A stretch of 64,000 bases of DNA from Autumnicola psychrophila (GTDB taxonomy: Bacteria; Bacteroidota; Bacteroidia; Flavobacteriales; Flavobacteriaceae): positions 1 through 64,000 of the forward strand of contig NZ_JAVRHN010000010.1 of the NCBI RefSeq assembly GCF_031846645.1, written 5' to 3'. The position numbers and the translations under genes were made by a program. The notes under the pieces were generated by a model. That model ran no database searches. It was not told where the DNA came from and saw only the letters and a list, made by a program, of their open reading frames with translations. Below are positions 26,418-34,962 of this stretch, one piece after another. Position 1 is the stretch's first letter. Each line of letters starts with the position of its first letter.

Positions 26418-26473
26418 CCCAACTACTATTTTTTTTAATATTTTCCAGAATTTTTTGATATGCTTTTATGTTT

Positions 26474-26491
26474 TAACTTTGTACAAAATTA
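26474..26491. promoter_or_regulatory. back-to-back -7 boxes of tsaD and tamB
   Basis: TAACTTTG (26474-26481, plus strand) and the complement of CAAAATTA (26484-26491, TAATTTTG on the minus strand) both match TAnnTTTG and are separated by two bases. The two divergent transcripts would therefore overlap at their 5' ends and compete for polymerase. Confidence 0.5.
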
Positions 26492-26517
26492 ACAACTTCT
26501 ATGCCCATTTGCCCGCA

Positions 26518-27540
26518 ATGACAGAACAAAATATTTACATACTCGCCATAGAATCTTCTTGTGATGATACCGCTGCAGCCGTATTGTGTAACGGCAGGAT
26601 TCTCTCAAATATTGTCGCCACCCAGGAGGTTCACCAGCAATACGGCGGTGTAGTGCCAGAACTTGCATCCAGAGCCCATCAACAAAACATTGTTCCTGTT
26701 ATTCATCAGGCTCTTAAAAAGGCAAATATCGACAAAAATGCGCTATCTGCAATCGCTTTTACACGTGGTCCCGGATTATTGGGTTCCCTTCTTGTAGGCA
26801 CTTCTTTTGCAAAATCGCTGGCGATGGGACTTCGTATTCCGTTAATCGAAATCAACCATATGCAGGCGCATATTCTGGCTCATTTTATTGAAGAAGATGG
26901 TTTTGAAAAGCCGACTTTTCCATTCCTTGCCCTTACCATTAGCGGTGGACATACCCAGATTGTAAAAGTTTCAGATTATTTTGAAATGGAAGTTATTGGA
27001 ACAACAACAGACGATGCCGTTGGAGAAGCTTTTGATAAAAGTGCAAAAATTATGGGCTTACCTTATCCCGGCGGTCCGTTAATTGACAAATATGCCAAAG
27101 AAGGTAATCCAAAAGCTTTTAAATTTCCAAAACCGAAGGTTAAAGGGCTTGATTTTAGCTTTAGCGGATTTAAAACTGCTGTGCTTTATTTTATTCAGAA
27201 GCAAACAAAGGAAAATCCTAATTTTATAGAGGAAAACCTGAAGGATATCTGCGCCTCTATCCAGAGCACGATAATTGCCATTTTAATGGATAAGCTTAAA
27301 CTTGCCGTAAAAGAAACCGGAATAAAACAAATCGCTATAGGCGGCGGGGTTTCAGCTAATAGCGGAATAAGAAACGCCCTCAAGGAAGCAGAAACAAAAT
27401 ACGGCTGGACTACTTTTATTCCGAAGTTTGAATATACTACAGATAATGCAGCGATGATCGCCATTGCAGGTCATTATAAGTTTTTAAAGAAGGATTTTTC
27501 AGATTTTTCCACCACCGCACAGGCGCGATACAAATTTTAG
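26518..27540 (+). CDS. tsaD: tRNA N6-adenosine threonylcarbamoyltransferase TsaD
   Basis: A 340-residue enzyme that transfers threonylcarbamoyl to A37 of ANN-decoding tRNAs with TsaB/TsaE. ATP-binding and metal motifs are visible: I-E-S-S-C-D-D-T (about 11-18), the metal-binding histidines in H-M-Q-A-H-I (near 120), I-S-G-G-H-T-Q (near 142), and G-G-V-S-A-N (near 278). The ATG at 26518 is used because the upstream extension would contain the promoter boxes and has no homologous character. It is followed by rsmE with a 3-base gap. Confidence 0.95.
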   Translation: MTEQNIYILAIESSCDDTAAAVLCNGRILSNIVATQEVHQQYGGVVPELASRAHQQNIVPVIHQALKKANIDKNALSAIAFTRGPGLLGSLLVGTSFAKSLAMGLRIPLIEINHMQAHILAHFIEEDGFEKPTFPFLALTISGGHTQIVKVSDYFEMEVIGTTTDDAVGEAFDKSAKIMGLPYPGGPLIDKYAKEGNPKAFKFPKPKVKGLDFSFSGFKTAVLYFIQKQTKENPNFIEENLKDICASIQSTIIAILMDKLKLAVKETGIKQIAIGGGVSANSGIRNALKEAETKYGWTTFIPKFEYTTDNAAMIAIAGHYKFLKKDFSDFSTTAQARYKF

Positions 27541-27543
27541 TTT

Positions 27544-28251
27544 ATGCAATTATTTTATCATCCCGAATTACAGGAAAAAGATACACAGGTCATCTTTCCG
27601 AAGGATGAAAGTAAACACATCGCGAAAGTTCTACGGAAAAAAGAAGGTGATGTGCTGGAAGTAACAAACGGAAAAGGTTTTTTATTTACGGTAGAACTCA
27701 TTCAAACCGGAAATCAGGCGCTTGCCAAAGTTCTTGAAGTAAAAACTGAAGAGTCTGCTCCTTATTACCTGCATATGGCTGTGGCTCCCACAAAAATGAA
27801 TGATCGTTTTGAATGGTTCCTGGAAAAAGCGACAGAAATCGGGGTTCACGAAATCACCCCGATTATTTGCGACCACAGCGAACGTAAAGTTGTTAAACTG
27901 AATCGCTTTGAGCGGGTTTTACAAAGTGCGATGAAGCAATCCCTCCATTTTAGAATTCCCAAACTTAATGAGCCACTAACTTTTTCTGAATTTTTAAGTG
28001 CTCATACTGAAGGAGATCGGTTTATTGCCCATTGCGAAGATGATAAAGAGCGATATTTGCTAAAAAACAGCATAAAACCGAAATCAAAGTCGGTTATGCT
28101 TATTGGTCCTGAAGGGGATTTCTCTTCAGAAGAAATAGAAAAAGCCCTGGAACAGAACTGGCAGCCAGTAAGCCTGGGTGACAGCCGCTTAAGAACCGAA
28201 ACCGCTGCTATTGTTGCCTGCCACACGTTTGCGCTGGCAAATCAGGAATAA
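27544..28251 (+). CDS. rsmE: 16S rRNA (uracil1498-N3)-methyltransferase RsmE
   Basis: A 235-residue SPOUT methylase. It has an N-terminal PUA-like part (H-I-A-K-V-L-R-K-K-E-G-D). Its C-terminal trefoil-knot motifs are L-I-G-P-E-G-D-F-S-S-E-E (near 184-195) and L-G-D-S-R-L-R-T-E-T-A (near 209-219). The mid-protein segments K-M-N-D-R-F-E-W-F-L-E-K-A-T-E-I-G and H-S-E-R-K-V-V-K are also diagnostic. It modifies U1498 in 16S rRNA and lies in an operon with tsaD. Confidence 0.95.
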   Translation: MQLFYHPELQEKDTQVIFPKDESKHIAKVLRKKEGDVLEVTNGKGFLFTVELIQTGNQALAKVLEVKTEESAPYYLHMAVAPTKMNDRFEWFLEKATEIGVHEITPIICDHSERKVVKLNRFERVLQSAMKQSLHFRIPKLNEPLTFSEFLSAHTEGDRFIAHCEDDKERYLLKNSIKPKSKSVMLIGPEGDFSSEEIEKALEQNWQPVSLGDSRLRTETAAIVACHTFALANQE

Positions 28252-28447
28252 TTTTACTTTAGAATCGAAATTTTATTTTCACTTCCATTGTAGCACCTAT
28301 TTGCCGAAAACTGTAAATTTAGCCACCTCTTGAAAATGCCAATTATCGGCATTATATTAGCAGAAATATTTTTTTTTAATTTACGAGCTTAAGAGATTGT
28401 GTTTTCCTGCAAAGTCTCTTTTCGATTTTGTAGGCATGAAAAAGGAA

Positions 28448-28474
28448 CCTACAAGGTTATAAAAACCTTGCAGG
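28448..28474. repeat. 27-nt palindromic repeat
   Basis: CCTACAAGGTT and AACCTTGCAGG form an almost perfect inverted repeat around ATAAA. It lies 40 bases before the DUF4159 gene in a gap of about 260 bases. Similar ACAAGGTTTT-type palindromes are scattered in many flavobacterial genomes (recollection, not checked here). Confidence 0.4.
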
Positions 28475-28513
28475 AGTTACAGTGCTACTTCAGTTTAATC
28501 GAATTTTAATAAG

Positions 28514-29158
28514 ATGAAAAAAATATCTTTACTGATAATTGCCATTTTTTGCAGTGCTCCTTTATTAGCTCAGAAAATTGCAGTCTTAAAATACAGTGGC
28601 GGCGGTGACTGGTATTCAAACCCCACTGCCCTGCCCAATCTTATTGAATTCAGCAACAAAAATATCAACACTGCAATAGAAAAAAAGCCAGAAACGGTAA
28701 CTCCAGGCGCTGCAGATATCTTCCAGTATCCATATATTCATATGACCGGTCACGGAAATGTCTTTTTTAATGATGAAGAGGTAGAAAATTTGAGAAAATA
28801 TCTTTTAAGTGGCGGTTTTCTTCATATTGATGACAATTACGGGATGAATGAATATATCAGGAAAGAACTGAAGAAGGTTTTTCCGGAGAAAGCATTAACT
28901 GAACTCTCTGCCGATCATCCCATTTTTAGTACCTCCTATAAATTTCCAAACGGTTTGCCCAAGATTCATGAACATGATAATAAGCCGCCACAGGCCTTCG
29001 GTCTTTTTGAAAATGATCGGTTGGTTTGTCTGTTTACCTATGAAAGTGACCTGGGAGACGGCTGGGAAAATCCCGAAATTCATAATGATCCTGAAGAAGT
29101 ACGGCTAAAGGCTTTACGAATGGGAGCGAATATCTTAAAATACGCGTTTGAAAATTGA
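28514..29158 (+). CDS. DUF4159 domain-containing exported protein
   Basis: A 214-residue protein with a signal peptide ending near L-L-A-Q (residue 19). The DUF4159 signatures are K-Y-S-G-G-G-D-W-Y (26-34), Y-I-H-M-T-G-H-G-N (near 74-82), L-L-S-G-G-F-L-H-I-D-D-N-Y (near 97-109), and the end G-A-N-I-L-K-Y-A. The fold resembles a glutamine-amidotransferase-like or ThuA-like domain, but its role is unknown; in Bacteroidota it often lies near MoxR-type or stress genes. The stop overlaps the TTG start of the next gene by 4 bases, so the two are co-translated. Confidence 0.85.
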   Translation: MKKISLLIIAIFCSAPLLAQKIAVLKYSGGGDWYSNPTALPNLIEFSNKNINTAIEKKPETVTPGAADIFQYPYIHMTGHGNVFFNDEEVENLRKYLLSGGFLHIDDNYGMNEYIRKELKKVFPEKALTELSADHPIFSTSYKFPNGLPKIHEHDNKPPQAFGLFENDRLVCLFTYESDLGDGWENPEIHNDPEEVRLKALRMGANILKYAFEN

Positions 29159-29667
29159 AAAAACAACTCTCACACCAGCAGTCCAGGTTTAATAAAAGAG
29201 AATGCCCTATAATCCTAATCCTCGATAATGTTTCAGGAGAGGCCAATATCGGCAGTATTTTTAGACTGGCCGATGCCTTTGGAATAGAAAAAGTAATATT
29301 CTGCGGAAACTTTCCGAACCTTACCAGTAACAGGTTAAAACGAACAGCCAGAAATACACACGAATATGTGCGGTTTGAAGTTTTTGAGCAGACAAAAGAA
29401 GCTGTTGAAAAATACAAGGATGAGTCTTATATTCCTTTTGCCTTAGAAATTACAGCGGAAAGTGTCGCAATAGAATCCATAGACTTTTCTGAATTTTCAA
29501 AAATATCGCTGGTAATAGGGAATGAAGCTAATGGCATACAGGAGGAAATACTTTCCCTTTGCAACAAAGTTTTTCATATTGAGATGTTTGGGAACAATAG
29601 CAGTATGAATGTAGCCCAGGCAACAGCTATTGCCCTTTATGAAATCAGAAAAAGCATTCAGCTTTAA
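29155..29667 (+). CDS. TrmH/SpoU-type RNA 2'-O-ribose methyltransferase
   Basis: A 170-residue SPOUT methylase with the three usual motifs: N-V-S-G-E-A-N-I-G-S-I-F-R (motif 1, near 24-36), L-V-I-G-N-E-A-N-G-I (motif 2, near 120-129), and E-M-F-G-N-N-S-S-M-N-V-A-Q-A (motif 3, near 142-155). It has no N-terminal substrate-binding extension, so it may be a TrmL-like or tRNA-type enzyme; which position it modifies is not clear. The start is TTG, overlapping the upstream stop. Confidence 0.85.
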   Translation: MKKQLSHQQSRFNKRECPIILILDNVSGEANIGSIFRLADAFGIEKVIFCGNFPNLTSNRLKRTARNTHEYVRFEVFEQTKEAVEKYKDESYIPFALEITAESVAIESIDFSEFSKISLVIGNEANGIQEEILSLCNKVFHIEMFGNNSSMNVAQATAIALYEIRKSIQL

Positions 29668-29689
29668 ATTAAAATAATATATTTACGCT

Positions 29690-30778
29690 GTGAACGCAAA
29701 GGAACTTTCTTACGGAATCTTACGTGCTACCGGTATTATGCTGGGAATCATATTACTACTATATTTCTTATATGAAATCCAGTCGGTTTTAGTATATATT
29801 GCTATTGCAGGTGTGATTTCCCTTATTGGACGGCCGGTGGTTATTTTTTTAAAGCAAAAGCTAAAAATTCCCAACCAGCTGGCTGTAATCCTGGTGCTTT
29901 TGTTGGTACTTTCTTTCTTTACCGGAGTTGTTTTTGTATTTGTTCCAATTGTCATAGAACAGAGTCAGCATTTGGGACAAATAGACATGGAAGCCTTTAG
30001 GACTGATTTAAATGACCTTAATACCCAGATTAATACTTACCTGGGTGTGGAAGAAATAAATATCATAGAAGGACTGAAGCAAAGTGAATTTGTAAGAAAT
30101 TTTGATATTACTGCAATTCCAAAGTTTTTAAACAACGTTTTCGGAATCCTTGGAGCTGCCCTTATCGCTATATTCTCCATAATTTTTATTTCATTTTTCC
30201 TGTTAAAGGATAGTAAATTAATGATTAACAGCATCCTTGTTTTTGCGAATCAGGGGAATGAGGGAAAATTTCAAAGAGTATTTAATAAGATTAAAATTTT
30301 ATTATCGCGCTACTTTGTGGGTCTTACCATGCAGGTAAGTGTATTGTTTATCCTTTATACTATCCTCCTAAGTGTCTTTGAAATAAGAAATCCTATTGCT
30401 ATCGCTTTTATTTGCGCCACACTAAACCTGGTTCCTTATTTAGGTCCTTTATTTGCGGGAATTCTGATAGCTCTTTTTGTAATATCAAGTAATTTAGGAG
30501 CTGATTTTACAGTGATAATTCTACCACGGCTAATGTATGTGATGCTGGGTTATGGAATTTGCCAGTTGATCGATAATTTTATATCACAGCCCATGATTTT
30601 TGGAGCTAGTGTACGCTCGCATCCACTTGAGATTTTTCTTATTATTTTAATTGCCGGATTACTTTTTGGAATTACCGGGATGGTGGTTGCCGTTCCATTT
30701 TATACCGCTTTAAAAGTAATTGCAAAAGAATCTTTAAGTGAATACAAAATTGTAAAGAGACTAACTCGGGACCTTTAA
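29690..30778 (+). CDS. AI-2E family (TerC/PerM-like) integral membrane transporter
   Basis: A 362-residue polytopic protein with about seven to eight membrane segments and a soluble insertion at about residues 95-150 (T-D-L-N-D-L-N-T-Q-I-N). The C-terminal signature includes N-L-V-P-Y-L-G-P-L-F-A-G, then D-N-F-I-S-Q-P-M-I-F-G. Members export small molecules or sodium; the AI-2 role applies to a few only. The start is GTG at 29690, since no ATG lies upstream of the first membrane segment. Confidence 0.85.
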   Translation: MNAKELSYGILRATGIMLGIILLLYFLYEIQSVLVYIAIAGVISLIGRPVVIFLKQKLKIPNQLAVILVLLLVLSFFTGVVFVFVPIVIEQSQHLGQIDMEAFRTDLNDLNTQINTYLGVEEINIIEGLKQSEFVRNFDITAIPKFLNNVFGILGAALIAIFSIIFISFFLLKDSKLMINSILVFANQGNEGKFQRVFNKIKILLSRYFVGLTMQVSVLFILYTILLSVFEIRNPIAIAFICATLNLVPYLGPLFAGILIALFVISSNLGADFTVIILPRLMYVMLGYGICQLIDNFISQPMIFGASVRSHPLEIFLIILIAGLLFGITGMVVAVPFYTALKVIAKESLSEYKIVKRLTRDL

Positions 30779-30788
30779 AATACTAATT

Positions 30789-31967
30789 TTGAACACAAAT
30801 TTATTACGCAAAGATGTTCAGGATTTTATTCAGGAGAACCGAAATTCAGATCTCTCAAAGTTAATTCTTAAAGGAAGTCCTTTTCCCGAGATCACGGTTC
30901 AGGAGCTTGCTGTACAAATAAAGAGCTTAAAAACTTCGGAAAAAAAGTTGCCTACCTGGTTTAATGCACCGGAAATTTTATTCCCTCCAAAATTAAATCT
31001 TGAGCAGACTTCTTCAGAAAAAACAGCAATATATAAAGCTGAAATAATAAATGGAGAGCGGCTAATCGATATTACCGGAGGATTTGGGGTAGACACCTAT
31101 TGCTTTACAAAAACCCTTAGGGAAGTGATTTACTGCGAAATGAACACAGAATTAGCTGAAATTGCCTCTCATAATTTTAAAAAGTTAGGTGCAGAAAATA
31201 TTGAGGTGGTTACAGGGAATGGAATAACATATTTAGAAAAAAACTCTTCTGAATCTGACTGGATATTTATAGATCCTGCGAGACGTGATAATAAGGGCGG
31301 CAAGGTTTTCAGGCTTCAGGATTGCCTTCCTGATGTTCCGAAGCATCTTGAGTTACTTTTCTCACGAACAGACAATATCCTTATCAAAACGTCTCCCCTA
31401 CTCGATTTAAAGGCAGGTCTTGAAGAACTTCAAAATGTAGTGGAAATCCATATTGTTTCCGTAGAAAACGAAGTAAAAGAATTGCTGTGGATATTGAAGA
31501 AAAATTCCACTTCTGAAATTAGAATTAAGACTATAAATTTTCAGAAAAAAGGAGATCAGGTTTTTGAAAATATTCGAGGAACAGAAGTCGCAGATCTGAA
31601 ATACTCCCTGCCGCGAAAATTTATTTATGAACCTAATCCCGCAATCATGAAAAGCGGATTGTTTGCGGAACTTGGCCGGCAAACACAGACTGAAAAGTTA
31701 CATCCAAACTCCCACCTATTTACTTCTGATGAAGAAAAAGATTTTCCAGGAAGAATATTTCAAATAATTGATGTTAAGCAATTTAATAAAAAGAACCTGA
31801 AGAAAGAGTTTAAAGGTGAGAAAGCGAATATAACCACCAGAAATTTTCCTGAATCGGTTTCAGAAATACGAAAAAAATTTCAGATAAAAGATGGTGGTAG
31901 GGACTACTTGTTTTTTACAACCAATTTGGATAATGAAAATATTGTGATAAGATCCCGCAAGATTTAA
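30789..31967 (+). CDS. class I SAM-dependent methyltransferase with THUMP-like domain
   Basis: A 392-residue enzyme. The SAM motif D-I-T-G-G-F-G-V-D-T-Y is at about residues 98-108 and the acidic E-M-N near 117. The catalytic-type motif D-P-A-R-R-D (about 161-166) belongs to the RNA cap guanine-N2 methylase/TrmG family of Bacteroidota, followed by a THUMP-like C-terminal domain. It probably methylates an RNA guanosine. The TTG start at 30789 lies 10 bases after the upstream stop. Confidence 0.8.
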   Translation: MNTNLLRKDVQDFIQENRNSDLSKLILKGSPFPEITVQELAVQIKSLKTSEKKLPTWFNAPEILFPPKLNLEQTSSEKTAIYKAEIINGERLIDITGGFGVDTYCFTKTLREVIYCEMNTELAEIASHNFKKLGAENIEVVTGNGITYLEKNSSESDWIFIDPARRDNKGGKVFRLQDCLPDVPKHLELLFSRTDNILIKTSPLLDLKAGLEELQNVVEIHIVSVENEVKELLWILKKNSTSEIRIKTINFQKKGDQVFENIRGTEVADLKYSLPRKFIYEPNPAIMKSGLFAELGRQTQTEKLHPNSHLFTSDEEKDFPGRIFQIIDVKQFNKKNLKKEFKGEKANITTRNFPESVSEIRKKFQIKDGGRDYLFFTTNLDNENIVIRSRKI

Positions 31968-32039
31968 AAACATCTTCATAGAACTTTCAGCAGAAAAGTG
32001 ATCACTTAAATTTCCACATTTTCGGTAATAAGTAGAACG

Positions 32040-33242
32040 CTAACTCTTCACAACGTGTTTTTGTTCAGAATAAGAAAAAAGGAAGTAGAATACAACCCAT
32101 AGTACCAGCGCAAATAATCCTGCTAAAACAAAACTTCCCAGAATATATAGCCCGAGACTCTGAAAAATTTCAGCCGAAGAATCGAAATTTTCCATACTGA
32201 GTTTCCAGTCGAAACCATTACCAGAAATAAAAGAACCCATCTGATAACTTCCGTAAATAATAAAAGGAATAAGCGGCGGAATACTGATGTTTGAAAACAA
32301 AAAGGCAATTACTTTATTCAACCTAAAAAAAGCGCCCAGGGAAAAAACCAGGAGTGTATGTAAGCCCCAGAAGGGCGAAATTCCAATAAAAACACCTAAT
32401 GCTATGGCTGCAGCTTTTTTGTGTGCTGGTTCCTGACTCTTTACAATATCTTCTTTCCAGAATCTCTTAAACCCTTTCTTTTTAAAGTCCTGATATTTGT
32501 TGCGTGGATGTATATAAAAGAAGCTTACCAGTACAAACCACATGTAAAGCAATGTAATACGTGTAATGTCCCAGAAAGGCCGAAAGTGTGTCACCCTGTT
32601 TTCTTCGTAAAAAACCTTTATAGGGATGTTCTTTACCTCTACATTCCTCCATGCCGATTTTACAATAATCTCAATTTCAAATTCGAATTTACGGGTATAA
32701 AACCGAATGTTTTTCACCACATTTAAGGGGTATAGCCTATACCCGCTTTGCGTATCACTAAGCTGAGTGCCAGTAACTACAAGAAACCAAAAGTTAGAAA
32801 ATTTATTACCCGTTGAGCTTTTCCCCGGTATATCATCGCGTCCCATATTTCTATCTCCAACAAGAAGTAATTCCTGGTCTCCGGGTTGCCTGTTTTCCAG
32901 CTCGGTTAAGAAGATATCCAGATCATCGGGATAATGTTGCCCATCGCTATCTATTGTTATAGCATATTCATAACCCAGTTCCTGAGCAAATTTAAATCCT
33001 CTGTTAAGGGCCACTCCTTTTCCTCTATTTTCCTTGAAATGCAGGATTTCCAGATCAGAAAATCCGGTTAAGATATCTCGGGTATCATCTGTGGAACCAT
33101 CATTTACCACTACTATATTTTCTGTATATACCAAAAGATCCTGAAGGACACTAGCCAGAGATCCGGCATTGTTATAGGTTGGAACCAGGACACAACAGTT
33201 AAATTTGATGAACCTGGATTGGTATATAGGCGATTTACTCAA
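32040..33242 (-). CDS. glycosyltransferase family 2 fused to DUF2062
   Basis: A 400-residue protein. Residues about 15-230 form a GT-A glycosyltransferase: V-L-V-P-T-Y-N-N near 17, N-D-G-S-T-D-D, I-D-S-D-G-Q-H-Y-P-D-D with the metal-binding acidic group, and F-E-F-E-I-E. A linker segment near 235-255 is hydrophobic. The last 140 residues carry DUF2062, with G-V-F-I-G-I-S-P-F-W-G-L-H-T and three membrane helices. In flavobacteria this fusion occurs in flexirubin/dialkylresorcinol pigment clusters and near LPS genes. The two hotdog genes just upstream support the former, but this is an inference. Confidence 0.85.
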   Translation of the reverse strand: MSKSPIYQSRFIKFNCCVLVPTYNNAGSLASVLQDLLVYTENIVVVNDGSTDDTRDILTGFSDLEILHFKENRGKGVALNRGFKFAQELGYEYAITIDSDGQHYPDDLDIFLTELENRQPGDQELLLVGDRNMGRDDIPGKSSTGNKFSNFWFLVVTGTQLSDTQSGYRLYPLNVVKNIRFYTRKFEFEIEIIVKSAWRNVEVKNIPIKVFYEENRVTHFRPFWDITRITLLYMWFVLVSFFYIHPRNKYQDFKKKGFKRFWKEDIVKSQEPAHKKAAAIALGVFIGISPFWGLHTLLVFSLGAFFRLNKVIAFLFSNISIPPLIPFIIYGSYQMGSFISGNGFDWKLSMENFDSSAEIFQSLGLYILGSFVLAGLFALVLWVVFYFLFSYSEQKHVVKS

Positions 33243-33317
33243 AATATTAGCTTTAAAAAGAGGTCAAAAATTTTATTTAAAACAGAAAGTGAATAAAACT
33301 TTTCCAGAAAGTTAAAA

Positions 33318-33677
33318 CTAATTATAGGTCGCATTGATTTTCAATGCCAGACAACCATTGTTTCGGGCATTTCCTCTTAAAATGATGGCTTTACCGACTT
33401 CTTCAATTTCAGATTCCAAAATTAAAATATCATCTACATTGGGATCTACAACAGCCATAAACTTTACATTATTTGCTTTTGAAAACTTTAATTCCCTCCC
33501 TGTTTGCCGCTCCAGTTCCTCTTTGAACATCTGCATTAGAATAACTCCGGGTGTCACCGGACGGTCGGGAAAATGCCCCTGATAAAGTTCGTGGTCTTTC
33601 CTGATTTTAATTTCAGTAAAAAAATGTCCATCTTTCTTGGTGGTTTGAACTACCGAATAAAAATCTTTTAAAAGCAT
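33318..33677 (-). CDS. FabZ-like 3-hydroxyacyl-ACP dehydratase (hotdog)
   Basis: A 119-residue single-hotdog protein with the catalytic-type motif G-H-F-P-D-R-P-V-T-P-G-V (about residues 34-45): the histidine in G-H-F and the V-x-P-G-V stretch of FabZ. It would dehydrate beta-hydroxyacyl chains bound to an acyl carrier protein. Its neighbours, a glycosyltransferase-DUF2062 and a second hotdog, suggest polyene or flexirubin chain building rather than normal fatty-acid synthesis. The ATG gives the family length. Confidence 0.85.
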   Translation of the reverse strand: MLLKDFYSVVQTTKKDGHFFTEIKIRKDHELYQGHFPDRPVTPGVILMQMFKEELERQTGRELKFSKANNVKFMAVVDPNVDDILILESEIEEVGKAIILRGNARNNGCLALKINATYN

Positions 33678-33775
33678 TTTAGCTATTGTATAACGGTTAA
33701 ATAAAAATAAGCAGAAAATATAAGATTATCTCAGTTCTTAAGGAGAATTCTAAGGATTAATAGCACCTTCAGATT

Positions 33776-34225
33776 TCAAATTACTGTCACTGTCCGCATA
33801 TCTGAGGTGGCTATAATGTTCCCCTTTTCATCCTCTGTTCTCGCGGTGACCATTGTGACATTCTTGATTTCATGTTGAATGTCTACATAAGTTGTAAGTC
33901 GGGTACCAATCTTGGGCAGGATTAGAACTTCAACAGATTTTATTGAACCAATAAAACCGGTTTCCGGCTTTTCCAGTCCCGCAAGAAACCCTCTATAGCC
34001 TCTATGGAGTGACATACTTTGGGCCATATGTTCTATGACACCGGGTTCTGAAAATTTACCATCTTGAACCAGAATGTTATCAGCCGGAATGGTGAATCCC
34101 ATTTTTCCAGCGAGATGGCTGTATTCATACAAACTATCCACCATTACAAAGGGTGGTTTTTGCGGAATAAGTTGTGTAATTCTTGAAGCATCCAATATCG
34201 GTTCTTGTAGTATGTTTTCTGTCAT
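33776..34225 (-). CDS. hotdog dehydratase-like protein of the ApeP/FabA type
   Basis: A 149-residue hotdog protein: I-P-Q-K-P-P-F-V-M-V-D-S (about 20-31), then the variant E-P-G-V-I-E-H-M-A-Q-S at about residues 60-70, where FabA/FabZ active-site residues normally sit. This matches ApeP-like proteins of aryl-polyene and flexirubin clusters. No acyl carrier or ketosynthase gene remains between it and the tRNA genes, so either the cluster continues on the other side of the conjugative element or it is split from the rest of the pigment genes. Confidence 0.8.
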   Translation of the reverse strand: MTENILQEPILDASRITQLIPQKPPFVMVDSLYEYSHLAGKMGFTIPADNILVQDGKFSEPGVIEHMAQSMSLHRGYRGFLAGLEKPETGFIGSIKSVEVLILPKIGTRLTTYVDIQHEIKNVTMVTARTEDEKGNIIATSDMRTVTVI

Positions 34226-34567
34226 GGTTTTCGCTAAAGGCTAGAGAACGTTCCCGGAACGTCTGTTTTCAATAAATATTCAAGATAATATTTTAAAACT
34301 CCTTTACAGCTTTTTCTCAATAAAAAACTCAAAATCCTTTTAAGAATGCATCCACTACTCGCTAAAGCAGATGAGGATTATCTCCAGGATCAACATCAAA
34401 AAAGAAAATTAATTTTACACATAATTTTCTGAAGGCAAAGGGTTTAAAAATACTTTATAGTTTTTGGAGTAATATCCTTCAGAAAAAAGGAATAAAAGGT
34501 TTGGAAGGTATGTATGTAAAAGCTACATTTGCATCCGCAAAAACGATTACCAAGTTCATTATTTAAC
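34226..34567. other. intergenic stretch before the tRNA genes
   Basis: It contains only short frames (for example 28 codons from 34345) and the tRNA promoter at its right end. I see no further gene. Confidence 0.4.
34500..34531 (+). promoter_or_regulatory. tRNA operon promoter (-33 TTTG, -7 TAnnTTTG)
   Basis: TTTG (34500-34503), 20 bases, then TACATTTG (34524-34531): the full Bacteroidota promoter layout. The tRNA-Ser starts 36 bases further on. Confidence 0.7.
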
Positions 34568-34652
34568 GGAGAGTTGCCAGAGTGGTTAATGGAGCAGTTT
34601 GCTAAACTGTCGACGAGCAATTGTCGCGTGAGTTCGAATCTCACACTCTCCG
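34568..34652 (+). tRNA. tRNA-Ser (anticodon GCT)
   Basis: An 85-base tRNA with a long variable arm typical of tRNA-Ser. The acceptor stem GGAGAGT pairs with ACTCTCC, followed by discriminator G. The anticodon GCT is at 34601-34603, reading AGC and AGU. The T-arm has GTTCGAATC. No CCA is encoded. Confidence 0.95.
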
Positions 34653-34660
34653 CTAGTTTT

Positions 34661-34735
34661 CGGGGTGTAGCGTAGCCCGGTTATCGCGCCTGCTTTGGGA
34701 GCAGGAGGCCGCAGGTTCGAATCCTGCCACCCCGA
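34661..34735 (+). tRNA. tRNA-Pro (anticodon TGG)
   Basis: A 75-base tRNA. The acceptor stem CGGGGTG pairs with CACCCCG, followed by discriminator A. The anticodon TGG is at 34696-34698 and the T-loop has GGTTCGAATCC. The conjugative element begins right after its 3' end, which is a common integration target. Confidence 0.95.
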
Positions 34736-34742
34736 CAATTAC

Positions 34743-34821
34743 GGTGTCAATAGACACCAAAATATAGCTAATCTTATGAAAATCAGTTATTTTCATTTTT
34801 ATTGAAATCATAAGATTAGCT
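34743..34821. repeat. two inverted repeats at the left end of the element
   Basis: GGTGTC/GACACC form a small hairpin at 34743-34758. AGCTAATCTTATGA (34766-34779) is perfectly complementary to TCATAAGATTAGCT (34808-34821) around a 28-base loop. There is no T-run, so a simple terminator is unlikely; they may be recombinase or Xis sites. Confidence 0.45.
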
Positions 34822-34899
34822 TTATTATCAAATGAAAGGTTACCTATTCGGTTACCTGATTTATTACCAGAATTTTCACTACATTGGTAATTCAATAGA

Positions 34900-34927
34900 T
34901 TTGACTTTCGCCTCGGTTTGACTTTCG
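34900..34927 (+). promoter_or_regulatory. two direct copies of TTTGACTTTCG before the integrase
   Basis: The 11-base motif occurs at 34900-34910 and 34917-34927, and again at 40121-40131 and 54800-54810, always on the plus strand. These are control regions of int, mob and xis. It could be an arm-type recombinase site or an operator. Confidence 0.5.
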
Positions 34928-34962
34928 TAAACAAATCGATTATTAACTTAAAGCGAGGGTTT

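Noticed and set aside
34766..34821. Long inverted repeat after tRNA-Pro as a transposon end
   Set aside because: No transposase and no target-site duplication are visible. It is better viewed as a site or terminator-like hairpin of the tRNA/ICE junction.
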